Positions 44,634 to 59,200 of a stretch of 64,000 nt of DNA are shown in pieces. This DNA comes from Siniperca chuatsi (Eukaryota; Chordata; Actinopteri; Centrarchiformes; Sinipercidae), in contig NC_058045.1 of NCBI RefSeq assembly GCF_020085105.1, forward strand, positions 11,665,833 to 11,729,832, read 5' to 3'. The position numbers and the translations under genes are program-made. Position 1 is the stretch's first letter, and each line of letters begins with the position of its first letter. Below the pieces are notes generated by a model. It was not told the DNA's origin. It made no database searches and worked only from the letters and a program-made list of their open reading frames with translations.

Positions 44634-47250
44634 AAGAGAAGCAGGCCATTTTAAGCCCTCACAAACAGCCAATGTAAACATTGTGTCAATTTGCATCCTA
44701 AACACAACTTACATGAGGAAAAACCCAGCTACCCACAAACCCTAATACACCACAGTAGTAGTAATACTCGCCCTGTGCAATGACAAAGGCTCTTTTAGCC
44801 ACATGAGGACACATATTTGCTGTTGGAAAACTTGACTTCATGAAGCCTCTTAAACTTCAAAACCATAAAAACCTCAGGAGTAAATCCACTGCGGCCACAA
44901 AGAATCCTAACATGCCCACTGTGCTGGATGGAGTGGTGGCAGTGACTGTGTTCAGGGGGGGTTTTGGCTGTGGTGTTGTGCTGTTGACAGGCGTGTGTTC
45001 ACCCGCCGTAGAGGACAAAAGCACAGAGAGGACAGGCCTCATCTATCGTTGGCCTTCTCTTCAGGAGCAGACCACAGGGCAACACAACAGAACAGACAGA
45101 ACACACAGACATCAGAGACACAGAACTCCCAGCTCGTCCCACTGCTCTCAGCTTTATCACTGCAGCCACTGATGCTACATCCCTCTCCACCTCCCCCTCT
45201 GTCTTCCCCCCTTTCTCACTTCCTCCAGAGATCTCTATCTCACAGCCCTCCTCCACATCTCCAACATCTCAGTCCCACCATCCCAACAGTGCACTGCAGC
45301 GCCAGACGAACTCTGCTATCTGATCTAAATCGAGGAACGATCACCGCGGGATATTTTCTCACGATGTAATGGTTTTCTCCAACCAGCCATGCAGCCAACC
45401 AATCAGAGCACACGGAGCTATTGCAACACAAGTCTATACCAATTAGGGGAGGAATATTATGATTTTGCCTTAATAATATGCAATAAAAATTATAATAATT
45501 TAAAAAGTGGTGGTACATTCACTATGTCAAAGTGTTACATCAGCCTCTCCTCTCTAGCCAGGCCTAACTGTCTACTATGAAGCCTCACGCCTCCTCCCAA
45601 GACTAGAAGCTTCAAATATCCCTTGTACACCTTAACAACCAACCTCTTTAAACTAGTTTGATCACATCAAAAGTACTTTTGCTAGGGTTCAATCCAGAGA
45701 TCTATGCCCATTTTAATCACCTGCCTAGGAGCTTGTAATGTGTCATGTGGATAATGTCCTTGTCCCCGAGGCATGCCCGGGACAGGCCCTTAACACAGAT
45801 CCTCTAATCCACTAACCCCGGAGCCACACTCTATTCATTCAGGAATCTGTGGCTGTTCTCCTTGCGCTGCTGGAGTCAACAAGACCGGCCATGTTTACAT
45901 GGAATTAGCCTACATTTTAGTAAAATGAACAAAAGGGAGTGGTGGAACATGCACAATTAATTCTCCTCCAGACAACACCTCCTGCGATTTGTGATTCTCA
46001 CATACAATAGAGGGCACTGCACCTCGTCAGCCCAGATTAGAGTGAAATCCAGGCAGGAGGCGGGCTTTCACAACCTAACTGAGAGGGTTAATTTATAATT
46101 AATCTTTTCCTTACTGTGCACAGTTGCTTGTTATTTCAGTTAGGTCTATCTCTGTATGAGTGCACTCTATTGTTTGTTTTTGTGTTCTCCCTGCATGAGC
46201 ATTAGCAGTGCAGTGTGTTTCGACTCCTTTAGCATTTTCAGCCTCATTACTTACATAATTTGTTCTGACATGCACTCACAACAACTGAAGCGTGCTGTAA
46301 TTATGACTAGCTGTGGTTAGGGTGAACTAAAGGTTGTAGTGACAGGCCCCAGCCATTGGGTGGCAGTGCAGGGCTGTGGCTATGGTTATCTTGCCAAGTT
46401 AAGCCAAGCTTCCACCCACCCTATCCAGCCCACAGGCTTTTGGCTCTGAGCTCCAGCCTCTGATAGCTCCAGGCTTAGGCTGCTGCTAGCTTCCCCACCC
46501 CCACAGCATAGCTGTGAGATGCCTTCATCTCTCCTGAAGAAGCGGAGCTGGCTGGGCGCTCGCTCAGGCCTGACAGAGGCTGTGCCACATCAGGTGAAAG
46601 CAGTGGGAGTAGAGACGCGGGGGTGCCAGGCCGGGCAGGGCATACACATACACGAGCATGCCTCACAAAGCCCTATCTGCAGCAGGAAGGCCCTGAGTGC
46701 ACACAGCCTCACCAGCTAACACCCTCTCACTCCACCGCTGCACAAGCCCCTGGATGCTCAGTGCACTCAACAGTAAAAAGGGTTTGTCTCTGGACCGGCT
46801 GAGGCAGGCTCTGTAGTTTCTTGTATGAGAAAAGACCTCAGTCTGAACATATAGTTATTTCCACAGTGGGATAAGCTGCTTTCAAAAAGATGTGGAGAGG
46901 GGGGTCAAGGAGACTAAGTACTGAGCAATGACACAATGGAGATCAAATACACCATGAAGTCACCTACACTATCAGCCAAAGTCAATATTTGTATATCTGT
47001 ATGACTGTTGTCCTCTTGTGTGACTGGTCATGGGGCCCCTAAGCTACACTTCAGACACTGAGGATGATTTAAACTGAATTCACACAGGGGAGTCAGTCAA
47101 ACAAAAAGGCCTGCGCTTATAAGCACTCCCAATCTGGCAGTCAATATCTATTGACATGAGCTGCGGTGTTAACTGCCTCTTGGTGTGAAACAGGCAGCTG
47201 CTGGCTCGCTTGAGCTTGACCAGTGCAGTGCCACTGATCCCATTCACCGC

Positions 47251-47338
47251 GCCTGCCTGCTTGCCTGCCTGCCTGCCTGTCTGTCTGCCTGCCTCCCTGC
47301 CTCCCTGCTTCCCTGCCAGCCAGCCAGCCCTGCCTGCT
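47251..47338 (+). repeat. Imperfect (GCCT)n tetranucleotide array
   Basis: Tandem GCCT/GTCT/CCCT units ending in CAGC repeats. It gives spurious Cys-Leu-Pro-Ala frames on the plus strand and Gln-Ala-Gly-Arg frames on the minus strand. Confidence 0.85.
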
Positions 47339-48499
47339 CTGTTTACGACATCAAAGCCAGGCACAGTTAGACGGGCAGCCATGCTAAAGCCCATCCCAGC
47401 AGCTTGCCGCTCCTCACAGCACTGTGAGATGGCCTCTGCACCCAGGCCACTTCAAAGACACCTGCTGAGAGGCCAAGATTATGTGTGAATCACACTGCAG
47501 CACAATCACACCACACGCCTAACCATAAGGGCCGGACAGCGGTTCAAGACTGATTTCCTGTATGCAGCATTGCAGCCTGGTGTGGGTGTCTCGGACAATG
47601 GGCATGGCAGAGAAAGGAGACAGTCAAGCCGAATGCTAAAGCTTGTTCTTTGTCTGTCTGTGGTCGAGCAGTTCAAGGACACTGATTCACCACACCAGCA
47701 GGCCCTTTGAGGGGATGATGTGTCACTCAGAGCACATGTACAATAGGGCAGTGAGGCCTCTGCATGTTCACCCAGTGCCCTTCACTGTCTTCTCCACAGC
47801 CCTGAGATCAACCACTGCTAAAACTACACTACATTATCAAAGACCTGGAAACTGACATTGACACTGTCAAATGTGGACACCCAGAACAATTGCATTGCCA
47901 AATGCACACTAACAGCTTATAGGAGCCCTGTCATGGTTTATTTTATTATAGTTATCTGGTAGTCACTATGCAGTGTAAACTCTAAAACAATTAGTATGCA
48001 CTGATGTATCTTGTCAGATAAAAACAAGCATTTTATTTAGTTCCCGGTAATTTTAGAACTTTAGAAGAATTATATAGTTCAAATTTTCAATATAGCATGC
48101 TGGTAACATACACCAAATAAAACTGAAAATCCTACAGGCTTGTGCAAACATGGAAAATCACTTGTCAAAATCTCCTGGCTGTTCCCACTGAACCCTTGGA
48201 CTACTGACATAACGTTGAAGGATTAAGATTATCCCTTACATTACAGACCCATGCCCAGGCCACCGTCATAATGCTGAGAGCTTAACACATTACTTGATTG
48301 GACCATTAAATCATTTTCTCATGGCCTGATGATTCATGATAGATGTGCACAATAAATTAGGTCTGAAACCGAGGCTTCTATACTGTTCGGTATATGCAGA
48401 TCTTTTTTCATTGGCTCATTTACAATGCACATCACTCCGAAAGTCAGCATGTGGAGCAGTTGGAGGAAAAACACATTTGCTTCTCTGTGCATGGTGGTG

Positions 48500-48547
48500 T
48501 GTGAGTGAGTGTGTATATACGTGTGTGTGTGTGCGTGTGTGTGTGTA
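48500..48547 (+). repeat. Interrupted (GT)n microsatellite
   Basis: GT-rich tract with GA, TATATAC and CG interruptions in the rora intron. Confidence 0.8.
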
Positions 48548-51500
48548 TCGGTCGTATTGTGTTGACAGCTGTCAATGACAGAGTGACGCAAGCCAGTGGG
48601 CTCATGTCAGAGATTATGTAAGGAACTGGACAGGGCACAGCATTATGAACAGATGAACAATTCTTCTCCCATCAGACAAACTGTGTTAATATATTCTCCA
48701 TTTATAATATTTTGCAACAAAATCAAACAAAAGCTTATAATAATCACATGTCCTCTCTCAGGACTGTTAAACAAAAGCAGATCTTATCAAAAACAGAGCA
48801 TTTACGCATTGGAACATACAAACACCAATGACACTGAACTGTCTGGCAAATGTGCACTAAGCAGTGTTCCTCCATCATTATGTGCAGCTATTCATTTTGC
48901 TACATGAACTTCCCATTTGGTGGTGGAGATCAGCTGTCGGTTGATAAACAGAGTCTTCTCTAAACAGATACCCATGACAGTCACATCTAGCTGTAGAGAG
49001 GCGACAGCCTAACAAGAGCTGGAATCAGAATTCTGCCTCTTTTCATCTGCCAGGGCTCTGCTGCCATGTGAAGTCGCACAACACAATACTTTTTTATTCC
49101 CATTTATGCAGCAGAAGAAAGGTTATTTGAATGTCAGCGGCAAAGGACAGTCGTGGCACGGAACACAGGCTGAATAGTATAAATGTGTTATTTGTTTAGG
49201 GATCGGAGGCTGTTGGCATATTACCATAGAGCTGTTCTAATGTCATTTGATGGGTTGTAGCACAAAGAGAGCACACAGCGCTGTACAGAAATTCACCTGC
49301 AGACCAAAACTCTATATCATCACTTTAAACAGCTTCCGTTCACCCTATAAACATGCTGAAGTCATCAAATAATATTCTGACCAGAGGGATTAGAGTAAGG
49401 AAAGACAAAATTGACACATTTTGATGTCTATGCTGCGTCTTGCTAATTCCCCCCCAATCATTTAGCTGCATAAGCTGTGATCCCCCTTCACTAGAGACCA
49501 GCTATATTTGAAGAGATATTTCCGTTTCAAAAGATGGGCTCTTTAAGCCTTTCCCTATTATTCCTTCATAGGAGCGCAGTGACTAAAGCTCAGGTCTGGA
49601 CCATCGCCCTGGGCTGCTTTTTGGATCAACTCATGCGTACATCTCTGTGTTTGTTTGTGTGTGCGGCCTATTAATATTTCAATACTGCCCAACTCCAGAT
49701 GCCTGTACAACACAGCAGTGCTTCTCTCTTCATGTCTCTCCCTGTATTTACTTGACTGTTTTATTGAAGTGCATTCTGACACCCTCTATGAGGGGGAGCA
49801 GGAGAGGGGAAGATGTATTCCCAAACCGCAGCACAAGACATCTCTCTCCATGTCTCTTTCTCCACCGGCGTAACAGTAATTTGGGCACTAATTTATGTGT
49901 TGTTGTGGCAAAGATTGACGAGCTTCCTGACTGGGAGTCTGAGCGCCTGCACTCTAGGGGAAACAACAAAAGCCTGGGTTTACCGAGCAGACGAGCACCA
50001 TGAAGGGTAGCATGTGTGCGGCGCTCCTCTCCCCTCCATTGTCTGCCCCACCTGAGCTCAAATCTCCCCATCACTCCTTACCTCCCCCTATCCATCTTCC
50101 CCCACCTATTCCCTTCTTGTCTGTGACTGCAGTGACAAGTGAAGTTGTGCTCGGGTGCTGGGGACCGGAGGGCACGCCCCTTCCTTGTGTGCGAGCGTGT
50201 GCGTGCGGGCGTACATGTGTGCCAGGAGGGAGGAAGGCTCACACTGTTTACTCTGATGGCAAAATACAATCTGTAGACAGCACTCACTTATGCATTCTAC
50301 CAGCCCCTAGTTAGTCATGGAGAGCCATGAGAGCTGAATAAAAAATCTGTGTTGCAAATATTTACATGCTTTGTCTAACTATTTAGATAATTTGGTTTGC
50401 GCCCTTCATAAATTCAAATGTGATATATCCTCTATTATAATGACATGCATTTTTGAAGGGAAATAAAAGTTTTAACATTGTAAGTCTGAGTCAGAGTTGC
50501 TTGTGCATTGTTTTCTTTACTCTTGCATTGTGTAGCAAGGCATTGGGATGCACCAAAACTCAAAATCACTGAGGCTGAAATCACACAGGACCGACTGACT
50601 GACTGGTGCAGGAGCTGCTGCTTGAATTCTAATATTTAGCGGAGGATCATGTGACGCTTCTGAACCTTTAGTCTGACCACTTGAGCTAAGCAGGCAATGG
50701 TTAAAGCCTCGATTGTGGTACAGTGCCTTAGTTAAGCACCTCTCAGCCCCCAATCTCCCAGCAGGGACGGCAGCCTTGTAGGCTCCTTTAGAAAAACACA
50801 GGAATATATAAATAATGAATCCCTCAAAACATCCACTGCAATTACACACAGAAACCTTTACATAACAACAAAGAGCCTTGTTCCATTGCACCAGGGAATT
50901 TGCTACTGCCACACTGTCCAACTTCCTTCCTCCTGTAATTGCTGTATTAGTATGCATTTCTGTAAGTCAACCAGGATTCTTCTGTGGGTTTTTGAATAAG
51001 ATCTTTCTATTGTTTCACACAAAGAAATCAAAACGTACATCCATACAACTTCCTGCATGGTGTTTTTGACAGAGGGGTGACAGAGTATATGAGCATTTTA
51101 TGTGTGCATTTTAGACATTTGCAAAGTGAATATTTGGGTGCCTCACTTATGGTGGATATTGTGGGTATTGTGGGTGGAGTAGTGGGGGTGTGAGGTGGAA
51201 AAGAGGAGGGATGCTGGAGGTCCAGTCTCATGCTGCTGCAGGGTCAGTGGGTCAGAGGCACGCAGCCAGAACACACATGGAGAGCAGGCTGAATAGTTCA
51301 GCTGACAGTAATTGTCCCTCTGTGGCCTCCTTAGGAAAACATGTTTCCAGACAACGCAGACTGGCTGCACGGGCCAGATAGTAATCATGATCTTGATTTG
51401 CTCCATCGAAGAGGGAAGCTCAGCATAAGCCTCCAGTTATGGCGCGAGTCAGTATTTCCATTGGAGCTGACATCAGCTGCAGCCAGCTCTGCTTGGGACG

Positions 51501-52090
51501 CACCACATGTGTTAATAGATCAAGTGGTGAGCTTTATTCCAAAACATTTGAAATGAAAAAATAAAAACACATCATGGCAACAATGTCATAAGGCATTCTC
51601 TCTACAAATAAGGAGGATCCACAGTGTAAAAGTGTGTATCAATTAACAGTTTTCCTTTAAAAATTGTGATACTTTAATTTTTCCTATATTACAGTGCAAT
51701 GCTAGAGTTAGTGTGTAAGATACACTTACACATAACACAGATGCGTTATGCTATGTCAGTTAGCTCCTGCTTCACATCGCAGTATTCTTAGCCTACAGCC
51801 CTTCAATTGATATTATATACTAGTGCAAGTCATCCTGAATTATTCCTTATATAATGGATACCAGATTGTGGAAAAAAAACTTGAAATTCACAAATGCTTT
51901 TAAATTATATTGACTTATATCTTACTTTTTGAATGCATTTTAATCTTTATTTGTACTGGAAATACCAGCTCACATAATGACAGCAATTTATGTAAATAAA
52001 GTGTTTATATAGATCTTTTTCATATGCCGTGGTTTTGTGAATAAGAGATAATATAAAATTTGAATCATCATTTTAATAACATGTTTGCCC

Positions 52091-52132
52091 GATGACAGAT
52101 AAAAGCGTCAGCTAAATAAATGTAATGTAATG
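52091..52132 (+). mobile_element. Tail fragment of a dispersed fish retroelement
   Basis: GACAGATAAAAGCGTCAGCT followed by AAATAAATGTAATGTAATG closely resembles the 'ATAAAAGCGTCTGCTAAAT...TGTAATG' tail found at the 3' end of many dispersed SINE/LINE-type repeats in teleosts. Only the tail is recognisable; the body is absent or too diverged. Family assignment is from memory of the motif and not from a search. Confidence 0.5.
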
Positions 52133-52770
52133 TTTGTTCTGACTAGACTGCCAGATTTGTCTGCTGCTGGTGCGGTGTACTGACTGAGTTAGTGGACAAA
52201 AAAAACTGCTCAGAGAGGAGCTAAGATAAAAGAACATGTTCTCACCGTCTGATGACAACGTGCAGAAGAATTGACAAAGTGAATCTCAAAGTTTAAGTCA
52301 GTCACCGAAATATGTGCAAGTCTGTCTACCTTTAATGAAATCTGGAAAGTTATTGTCTTTGAGTTTTATGAATGCGCCACACAGCACCTCCGTTATTCAA
52401 CAGTTTTTACGGCTGGGCTGATGAGCACTTTTTACAGCACCTCTGCCATTCTGCTTGAAGGTCTTAGGTTTTCATCAGCTGAAAAAGAGCAGGCAAGGAC
52501 AGGCAAGATGAATGACATCAATGGCTAGCCGATACTTCCAGGGACGTGTGATTGAGACAAATGAGCCTTGGTACATTAGTTGGGATACTGAATCCTGCTG
52601 CTCAAAGATCCAGAGCTTGATAGAGCTGAAACTAGAGGCACCCAACCTTTCCACAGATCACCGGTGTCATGGGGTCCTAGAAGTAGAGCTTTCTCAAAGA
52701 GCCTGCTTCACTGGGCACACACTCCTTGTTTTTACCTGTTTTCTCCTTATGTGAGCCCTTATTTATGCAA

Positions 52771-52771
<1 letters not shown>

Positions 52772-52801
<30 letters not shown>
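52772..52801 (+). repeat. (AC)n microsatellite
   Basis: About fifteen uninterrupted AC units in the rora intron. Confidence 0.93.
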
Positions 52802-52803
<2 letters not shown>

Positions 52804-55800
52804 GCGCTACTATTTGGCCTTCAAAGATTTTCTAGGCCCTCTCTTCCAGGTGCAGAGAGCAAATTAAAGTGAGACAGAGTCATTATCTAATCCATATACA
52901 GTGCCTTGGCTATTAGAGTCTTAATAAGTGACTGCGAACACTTTCATCATGCATAATTTACCCCCAATGCTACTAAATGTTCAAAATGATTAAACTGAAA
53001 TGCTATGATTCCGACCATGTAAAATATTTACTTGTGATGAAGGCATTTTAAAAATCAATCTGTTTATTTCATTTTGCTCCTGGCAGTATCAGGGCCATGA
53101 TAAGTAGACTGAGACGATGAATGCCAATGGCTTGCTTAAGTGTTAGTACACTGCTATGTCACTTTATCAGTAACCATGTACGTAATATACGTTATTTTAT
53201 GCAAAATGTTCATATAATATATACTGTAGTTATATATACTTATGGCTGCTGTGCAGTGAAAACAGTGTATCTCCAAGTTTGTGTTAGTTATTATAACATT
53301 TTTGAGTTGTTCCTTTATGCTTCATCTCCTTGGGGTCATAAAACCCACTGGATTATCAAAAAAAATGCATTGTCACTGATCTTAAAAGAAGGCCATTTAT
53401 ATTAGTTTCTCAAACCTTGCCTCTTTGGGAAACATGCTTTTCACAACACTGAATAGAAAAATAACTACAATCATTTCTGCATTCACTGTGGAGGAGCTGC
53501 TGAGCAACTCCACCGTTGTCCTCCCTCTCCTACAGTTGTAGCAGGCCGTATGAAAGGCATTCCTAGACGACAGGGGTGCACGAGGAGTGTCTACTGCCAC
53601 ACAGAGTTCACAGACTGCTTACAGCATGTGAGGCACATTCCCCCTGCACTGCTGTTTTCACAGTCCTACAAACACTGGCCTGGTTTTGTTTAAGATGGCA
53701 GGATTAAGCACCCATGCGCAAAGCATGCTTCCCTCCTTGCACGCTTTGCTTACAGTGGAAGGACTGAGTGCTCGCTGCTAGCTTTTGGTGAACCATGTCC
53801 CCTGACTGCCAGTGAATGCGCCGTGGTGCTCTAATCCCAGGCAAATAAACAAGTGCCAAGATTAATGATTGCATAAACACATCCCAAAAGCCCTGGAATA
53901 ACAATCAGCTCTTCAGCCCGCTCTGCTACCATGCAAAGGCTTTTGGAGTCAGCTGACAGCTAGTATATCCATCTTTCCCTTCCTGATGCTTCACAACAGC
54001 CAGGAATTGTCTGTGCTTTGTTGCTTCATTACCGACAGGAAGTTGTCAATATTTTGCATATGAGAGTGGGTATTTGCAGCGCTGCACTAGGAACTTCTAA
54101 GCCAGAGCAGGACATAGGGTCCTCCACAGTTCTTCAGCTCTTCACTTCTTCCTTCTTTTTGCTAACCAAGGCCTCTACACAGCATGCCTGGCCCTCAGTG
54201 CTTGACATAATGTACATGTCTGTTTGAAGCCATAAGGAATGCAGGATATAGAGGATCTCAATGCAGTTCTGATTAGTTTGTCAACTCGATCCTCATTATG
54301 AGTTCTAAAACAATAGCATCTTTGACTTGTTGTGAAAAAGACAGTCAAATAGACATATAGGTGGACATTAGAAGTGTGTGTATAGCAATAAATCACAACC
54401 ACAATAGACCAAACAAGGCCATTAAAATGACATTAGGAGCATGGACCATCCTCTCATCCCTGTCATCCCTGGTCTGGGACAATAAGACGTGCTACTTTGT
54501 GGTGAGGGGGAAGTAGTAGAGACAGGGAGAGATAGAGAATGAGAAAGAAAAGCGAGAGAGAGCAGTGCAGTCCACTGGTCCAGGGCAGGGGAGCGTGGGA
54601 CGTTCAGATGAAGTGGGAGGCCCCTCTCCAGGAGGTTGCTCCTCAGCATGAAGGCAGAGGCAGCACCCCGCCTAATGAGGGGTGAAGTGGAGCCCCCTGT
54701 GGGACCCCCTCGGGCACATTCATTAGGAGATGAAAAAGCATTTCCCACAGCAGAGCAAGTGCCTGCCTTGGCTCGGACATGTTTAATTTAGGGCCATATG
54801 AAAACATAAGGCCACACTGGCCAGGTCTGCTATTGTTGGTCAGCGGAATCAACAACACCGGCCAGTGAGCCGGAGCTTGACTAACTGACTGTGTGCAGCA
54901 TTGAATTTATTTTTTCTTGGAAAGGTTTAGGGTTTGATGCCACTTTTTAAGTTTACAACATTCAGAATATTAAAGGTCAAGTGCAGTGATACTTCCAACT
55001 ATAGGTAAAAAGTCTGTTGTAGACAGGCTATTATAGAGAAAATGTGTGGTTTATCACAAGTTTCATTCCCTTCAATGCATTGCATTTTGTTGCATCTTTA
55101 CGGCTCCAGGCAGAAATAATAGATTCATTTAGCCAGTGGTGGTTTGTGGAAGGGAACCAAGGATTATGGTAATGCAGCACTGAACGCTGCAAGCAAAATA
55201 CAGTAAAAGAGAAACTGCTGCAGTAAGAAACACAGGAAGAATATCTGAGAAGTTAATTTATATGATTGCAAGAATCTGCATTCACAAATGCATCTTGAAA
55301 ATCTCATAGCGCACAAGGTATGCTGTTTGTAAAGACAATATTAGAGACAGGGCTTCTTTCCTTTCACTGTATGAAGAAGGGCATTACAGGGTATCAATCT
55401 ATAGTGATTCAAATACATGTCCGCTTATCAACGCCACTTATCCTTGTTCCTGATGAATCCTCACATTTATTAAGGCTGTCTTCTTGCCTTGTTAGATATG
55501 TATAACCAATCTCCTGTAATTAGCAACTGCTAACCTTTGGGGTGCTAATCCCCCATGAATTGTGGATTTGTACATCAAAGCCCACACTCTCCCATATAGC
55601 TGGTGCTTGAAATTACACTCGATTTGAAACCTGCAATTATTTGTATAGCATGGATGCAAACAGTCTCCTCTTTTATGTCTCTGAGAATCCCGTGGGTTTG
55701 CAGTAAAGAATCCTTAATCCACTCCAGTGGAATCCAAATATAGAGTTAACACTAGCTCCCTAAAATTTAGATGCACAGCCAAGTGCCTGCCGTGCACGTA

Positions 55801-56185
55801 AAGTGGAGAACGCTTCTCTCTCTCTCTTTTTTTGCATAGTTAAGATTAGATTTCTTTAGTGGCTTAGATGCATCGTATAAGAAGCAAGGGGGATTGCCCA
55901 GGGGTATAACACAACGATGCTTCAACAACGGAGCATGGCTATGCTTATAGTTGTGATCCTGTCCTTTTCACACGCTATAATTGAAAGTTAATTTAATAAA
56001 TGGTCAATCAATGGCCTTGCCCCCTTGTTTAATATAATCACATGTCCAGGGCTCTGTCAACAGGGTGAATGCTCTGCTGTTAAGAGTCTGCTGAAATTTG
56101 TACTCTCTCCCATTCAAGGCCAGGCTAAATCCATTGTTCAAGGAGGGAGAGATTATAGAGAGGGAAAACAACTGAGATAGCTTCC

Positions 56186-56215
56186 CACACACACACACAC
56201 ACACACAGGCATGCG

Positions 56216-56260
<45 letters not shown>
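56186..56260 (+). repeat. Compound (CA)n-(GC)n-(CA)n microsatellite
   Basis: CA array, a GGCATGCGCGCGCGCG core, then a second CA array: about 75 bases of nearly continuous alternating purine-pyrimidine sequence, the classic Z-DNA-prone pattern. Confidence 0.92.
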
Positions 56261-56263
<3 letters not shown>

Positions 56264-59200
56264 TGATGCTTTTGCAGGGAGGATGCCTGAAGCATTTATT
56301 TTCTTTAATGAGAGACATGAGTCTCACATGTGTCAGTGATGCACAGCATGGGAACAATAGGGTAGGCTTTAATTCCATCAATCTACTGCATTTATCCTTG
56401 TATCACATCAATACCTGTCAGTTAAGCTGGATGAGATAAATCATGTCAAGCAGACTGAGTGAGTCAGGGCCACACCGAGCTCAGTAAATATGCAGACTTA
56501 AAACTCGTCTTAAACTCGGGGGTGAATGTGGTTACATGCAGTCAGTGACAAATTTAGAGCTTGGGTCTTAGGCAAGGAAATACAAGAGATTACCTTGTGA
56601 GACAACATGACACAAAGATCATCCTTCCTGCACTTACTCTAGTAAGTGATTAAATAGCTATGAATTAACAATGATGTTGTTAGGTATTTAGAGGAAACGC
56701 TATACCTTGGCTGTCACCTGAGCCTCCCATGGAAATCTGTTTACTTACCATACTGTTACAAGGATCTCACAGTTACACTTCTTTTACCATCTTAAATGGG
56801 AACTGACACCCCACCTTCCGACACCTGACATAAAATGCATGCATAAGTGGGCAAGGTGCTATTGAATGACACGGAAAACTTTACTGTGACAAGCAGAATC
56901 GGGACTCATTTAGCTCATCCTTGTGTGTTTATATGTTGTGTGTATGCGCATGCCTAAACTCACTGTACAGCATGTGTGATTCTGCCTTTATGTGCGAGCA
57001 GAGAAATAACAAGCAGCAGGATCTTGAAAAGTCCTCCCCACGTATGTGCAATAACATCAGATTTATCATCAGATAAAAAAGTAACATATAAAACACTTTG
57101 AGGATTGGCTTTGAGCGATAGCAATAACCCTGCAGGCGGCCAAATTATGATTTATGTACTTTGGCTTGAGAGTGCATGGGGCAGTGATGTATATGTCTAT
57201 GGTAGCTGGGCTTCTTACTGTAGCATAAGAGCGACTCCGAGAGAATACATTTGGTGTAAAATTGCTTCATCTGTTTACAATTCCATTTGGAGTTTATGAG
57301 AAAGACAGGCAAACACAGCCTGATATATTGCCCCTGTGTCACGGCATGGCAGGAGCATCCACACAAAGATTCATCTCTCACTTAGAAGCCAAATGATACG
57401 TCTAATTTGCTGCGAGCAGTTATTTTTAACCTCTCCAGCTGTCAGATAATGGAGCTTGACTGTCAGCACTGGTGTGTGTGAGTGTTAAAAGGTTGCAAAC
57501 TCTTTTCAATTTACCATTCCCTTTGAGTGAATTACAAAATGCACATTCCCATTAGTTCACCTGATTGACATTGCTTTTTCTTTTATCAAAACCAAAGCGT
57601 AGTTTAAAAAGAAATGACTGAATTAAGATGGAGACTTCCAACAGTAATCTAAATTTGGTTTTCACATGCGTTGTCAATAACTACTATGCCTGACAAACAT
57701 CTCAGAAATTACAGGGAAGTGAAGGTTGTTTTTTGTAGTTATTAATTGGACAATGTGAAGTTTTTTTATGACTCTCCTGAATGATCGAGTCCTTTTGTGC
57801 AGCATGCTACGGTACCATCATGTACAAATCTGCTACTTCGTCTACCCTCTACAATTGTTCCTTCATTATTCAATCCCCATTTAAGAGGGTGAGTCACTTG
57901 GTTAAAAGGCATGGTGTTTAATCTTGGTAGCTTTTATTTAATTTAGGCATTTCTTTCTGACAAGAGAAAAATCTAACTGTGTTCTACAATGGCCCTTCTT
58001 GCCACTAACAGAGAGCGCAGCAACATTGTTGAACTAATGCATAGGGCCAGTTACATAAGGCCATTGGAAACTGTTCTTAATCAATGAGCTGGCAGTGGAC
58101 TGCAGGCTGGTGTCAGTGGTTTGGCTGATGTAATTTAGATGGACACTAATGGATTCCCCAGCCTCTTTTCATTAAACTTAGGTGTAAATCATTGCAACTT
58201 CATTGTTAAGGGACATCAGACATTTCTAACAGGCAGCACAGGTTAGACTGCATTAACATCATAACGCAATAGGAAAACATTATGTCTTCAAGGCATGGAA
58301 AGATCCAAAGAACTTAACAAAGGGTTGGATGTGGGCAGTGGCAAAAAGGCATGAACAGAATAGCACGTCAGTCTAGTTTTACAGGCTTTACATCCAACAC
58401 ACCCTCTATATCTTGAGCTTTTTCAGTATTGGAGTAAGAACTAAATAACAAATAAGTCATACAAAACTTATTTTTGAACTCATGTCAAATGGCAAGAGGA
58501 AAACCATTGTTTGCCTCACACAGCAATCTCATTTTTCTACTGTAAATAGTGAATGACTACATTTCCACTGCCCCAATAACCAGCTGACCTCTAATGTTTG
58601 CTAACTTCAGCTTAACAGTGCGTTATGTAAGAGAAGTGAAGGGGACATGCAGGGACTGAGCTCTGTTCACTTCGACCAGGCCAGCAGAGGCAGCCACCCG
58701 CCTGCTTTCCTGCCTGCCTTTGTGTATCATTGTGCTCTTACAAAATATATATTATGCTCTCAGTGGGCAATGACACTTCACATTGACCAGGTCTGACTTC
58801 AGCTCTAAGGTAACTCGAGATACAAACCACGCTCATGGCACAACCACAGCTGCTCTCAGCTCTGTGCTTACATGACCAGATCAGAGCTCAAGTGAACTGT
58901 TATAGAATAGTTCCTGACCTCAATGTTAACTATAATCTGTGGTTGTTAATAACTTTAAATCTTCCTGCTAGGTGTTGTATCACAGCTAAAAACTGCTACA
59001 GTATGAGAAAAAATAAATTGTTGTTCAGCAAAAAAAAACAAAACAAGAACTATTGTAGTGCCCTGTAATATAGCAAAATAATAATAATAAATGATTTAAG
59101 ATTCCCTTCATTTGGTGTGAAATGACAACTTTATGCCAATCATATATAATCTTGTTATTTTGAGACAGAAATAAAAAAAAAAACATGTGCTGTGCTTGGA

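Noticed and set aside
44840..45518. Cluster of 60-124 codon frames near 45 kb, considered as an alternative rora first exon
   Set aside because: None ends in a donor of the phase needed for the zinc-finger exon with a recognisable ROR N-terminus; they overlap on both strands in GC-richer low-complexity DNA.
47080..47488. Cys-Leu-Pro-Ala and Gln-Ala-Gly-Arg frames
   Set aside because: Artefacts of the GCCT tetranucleotide array.
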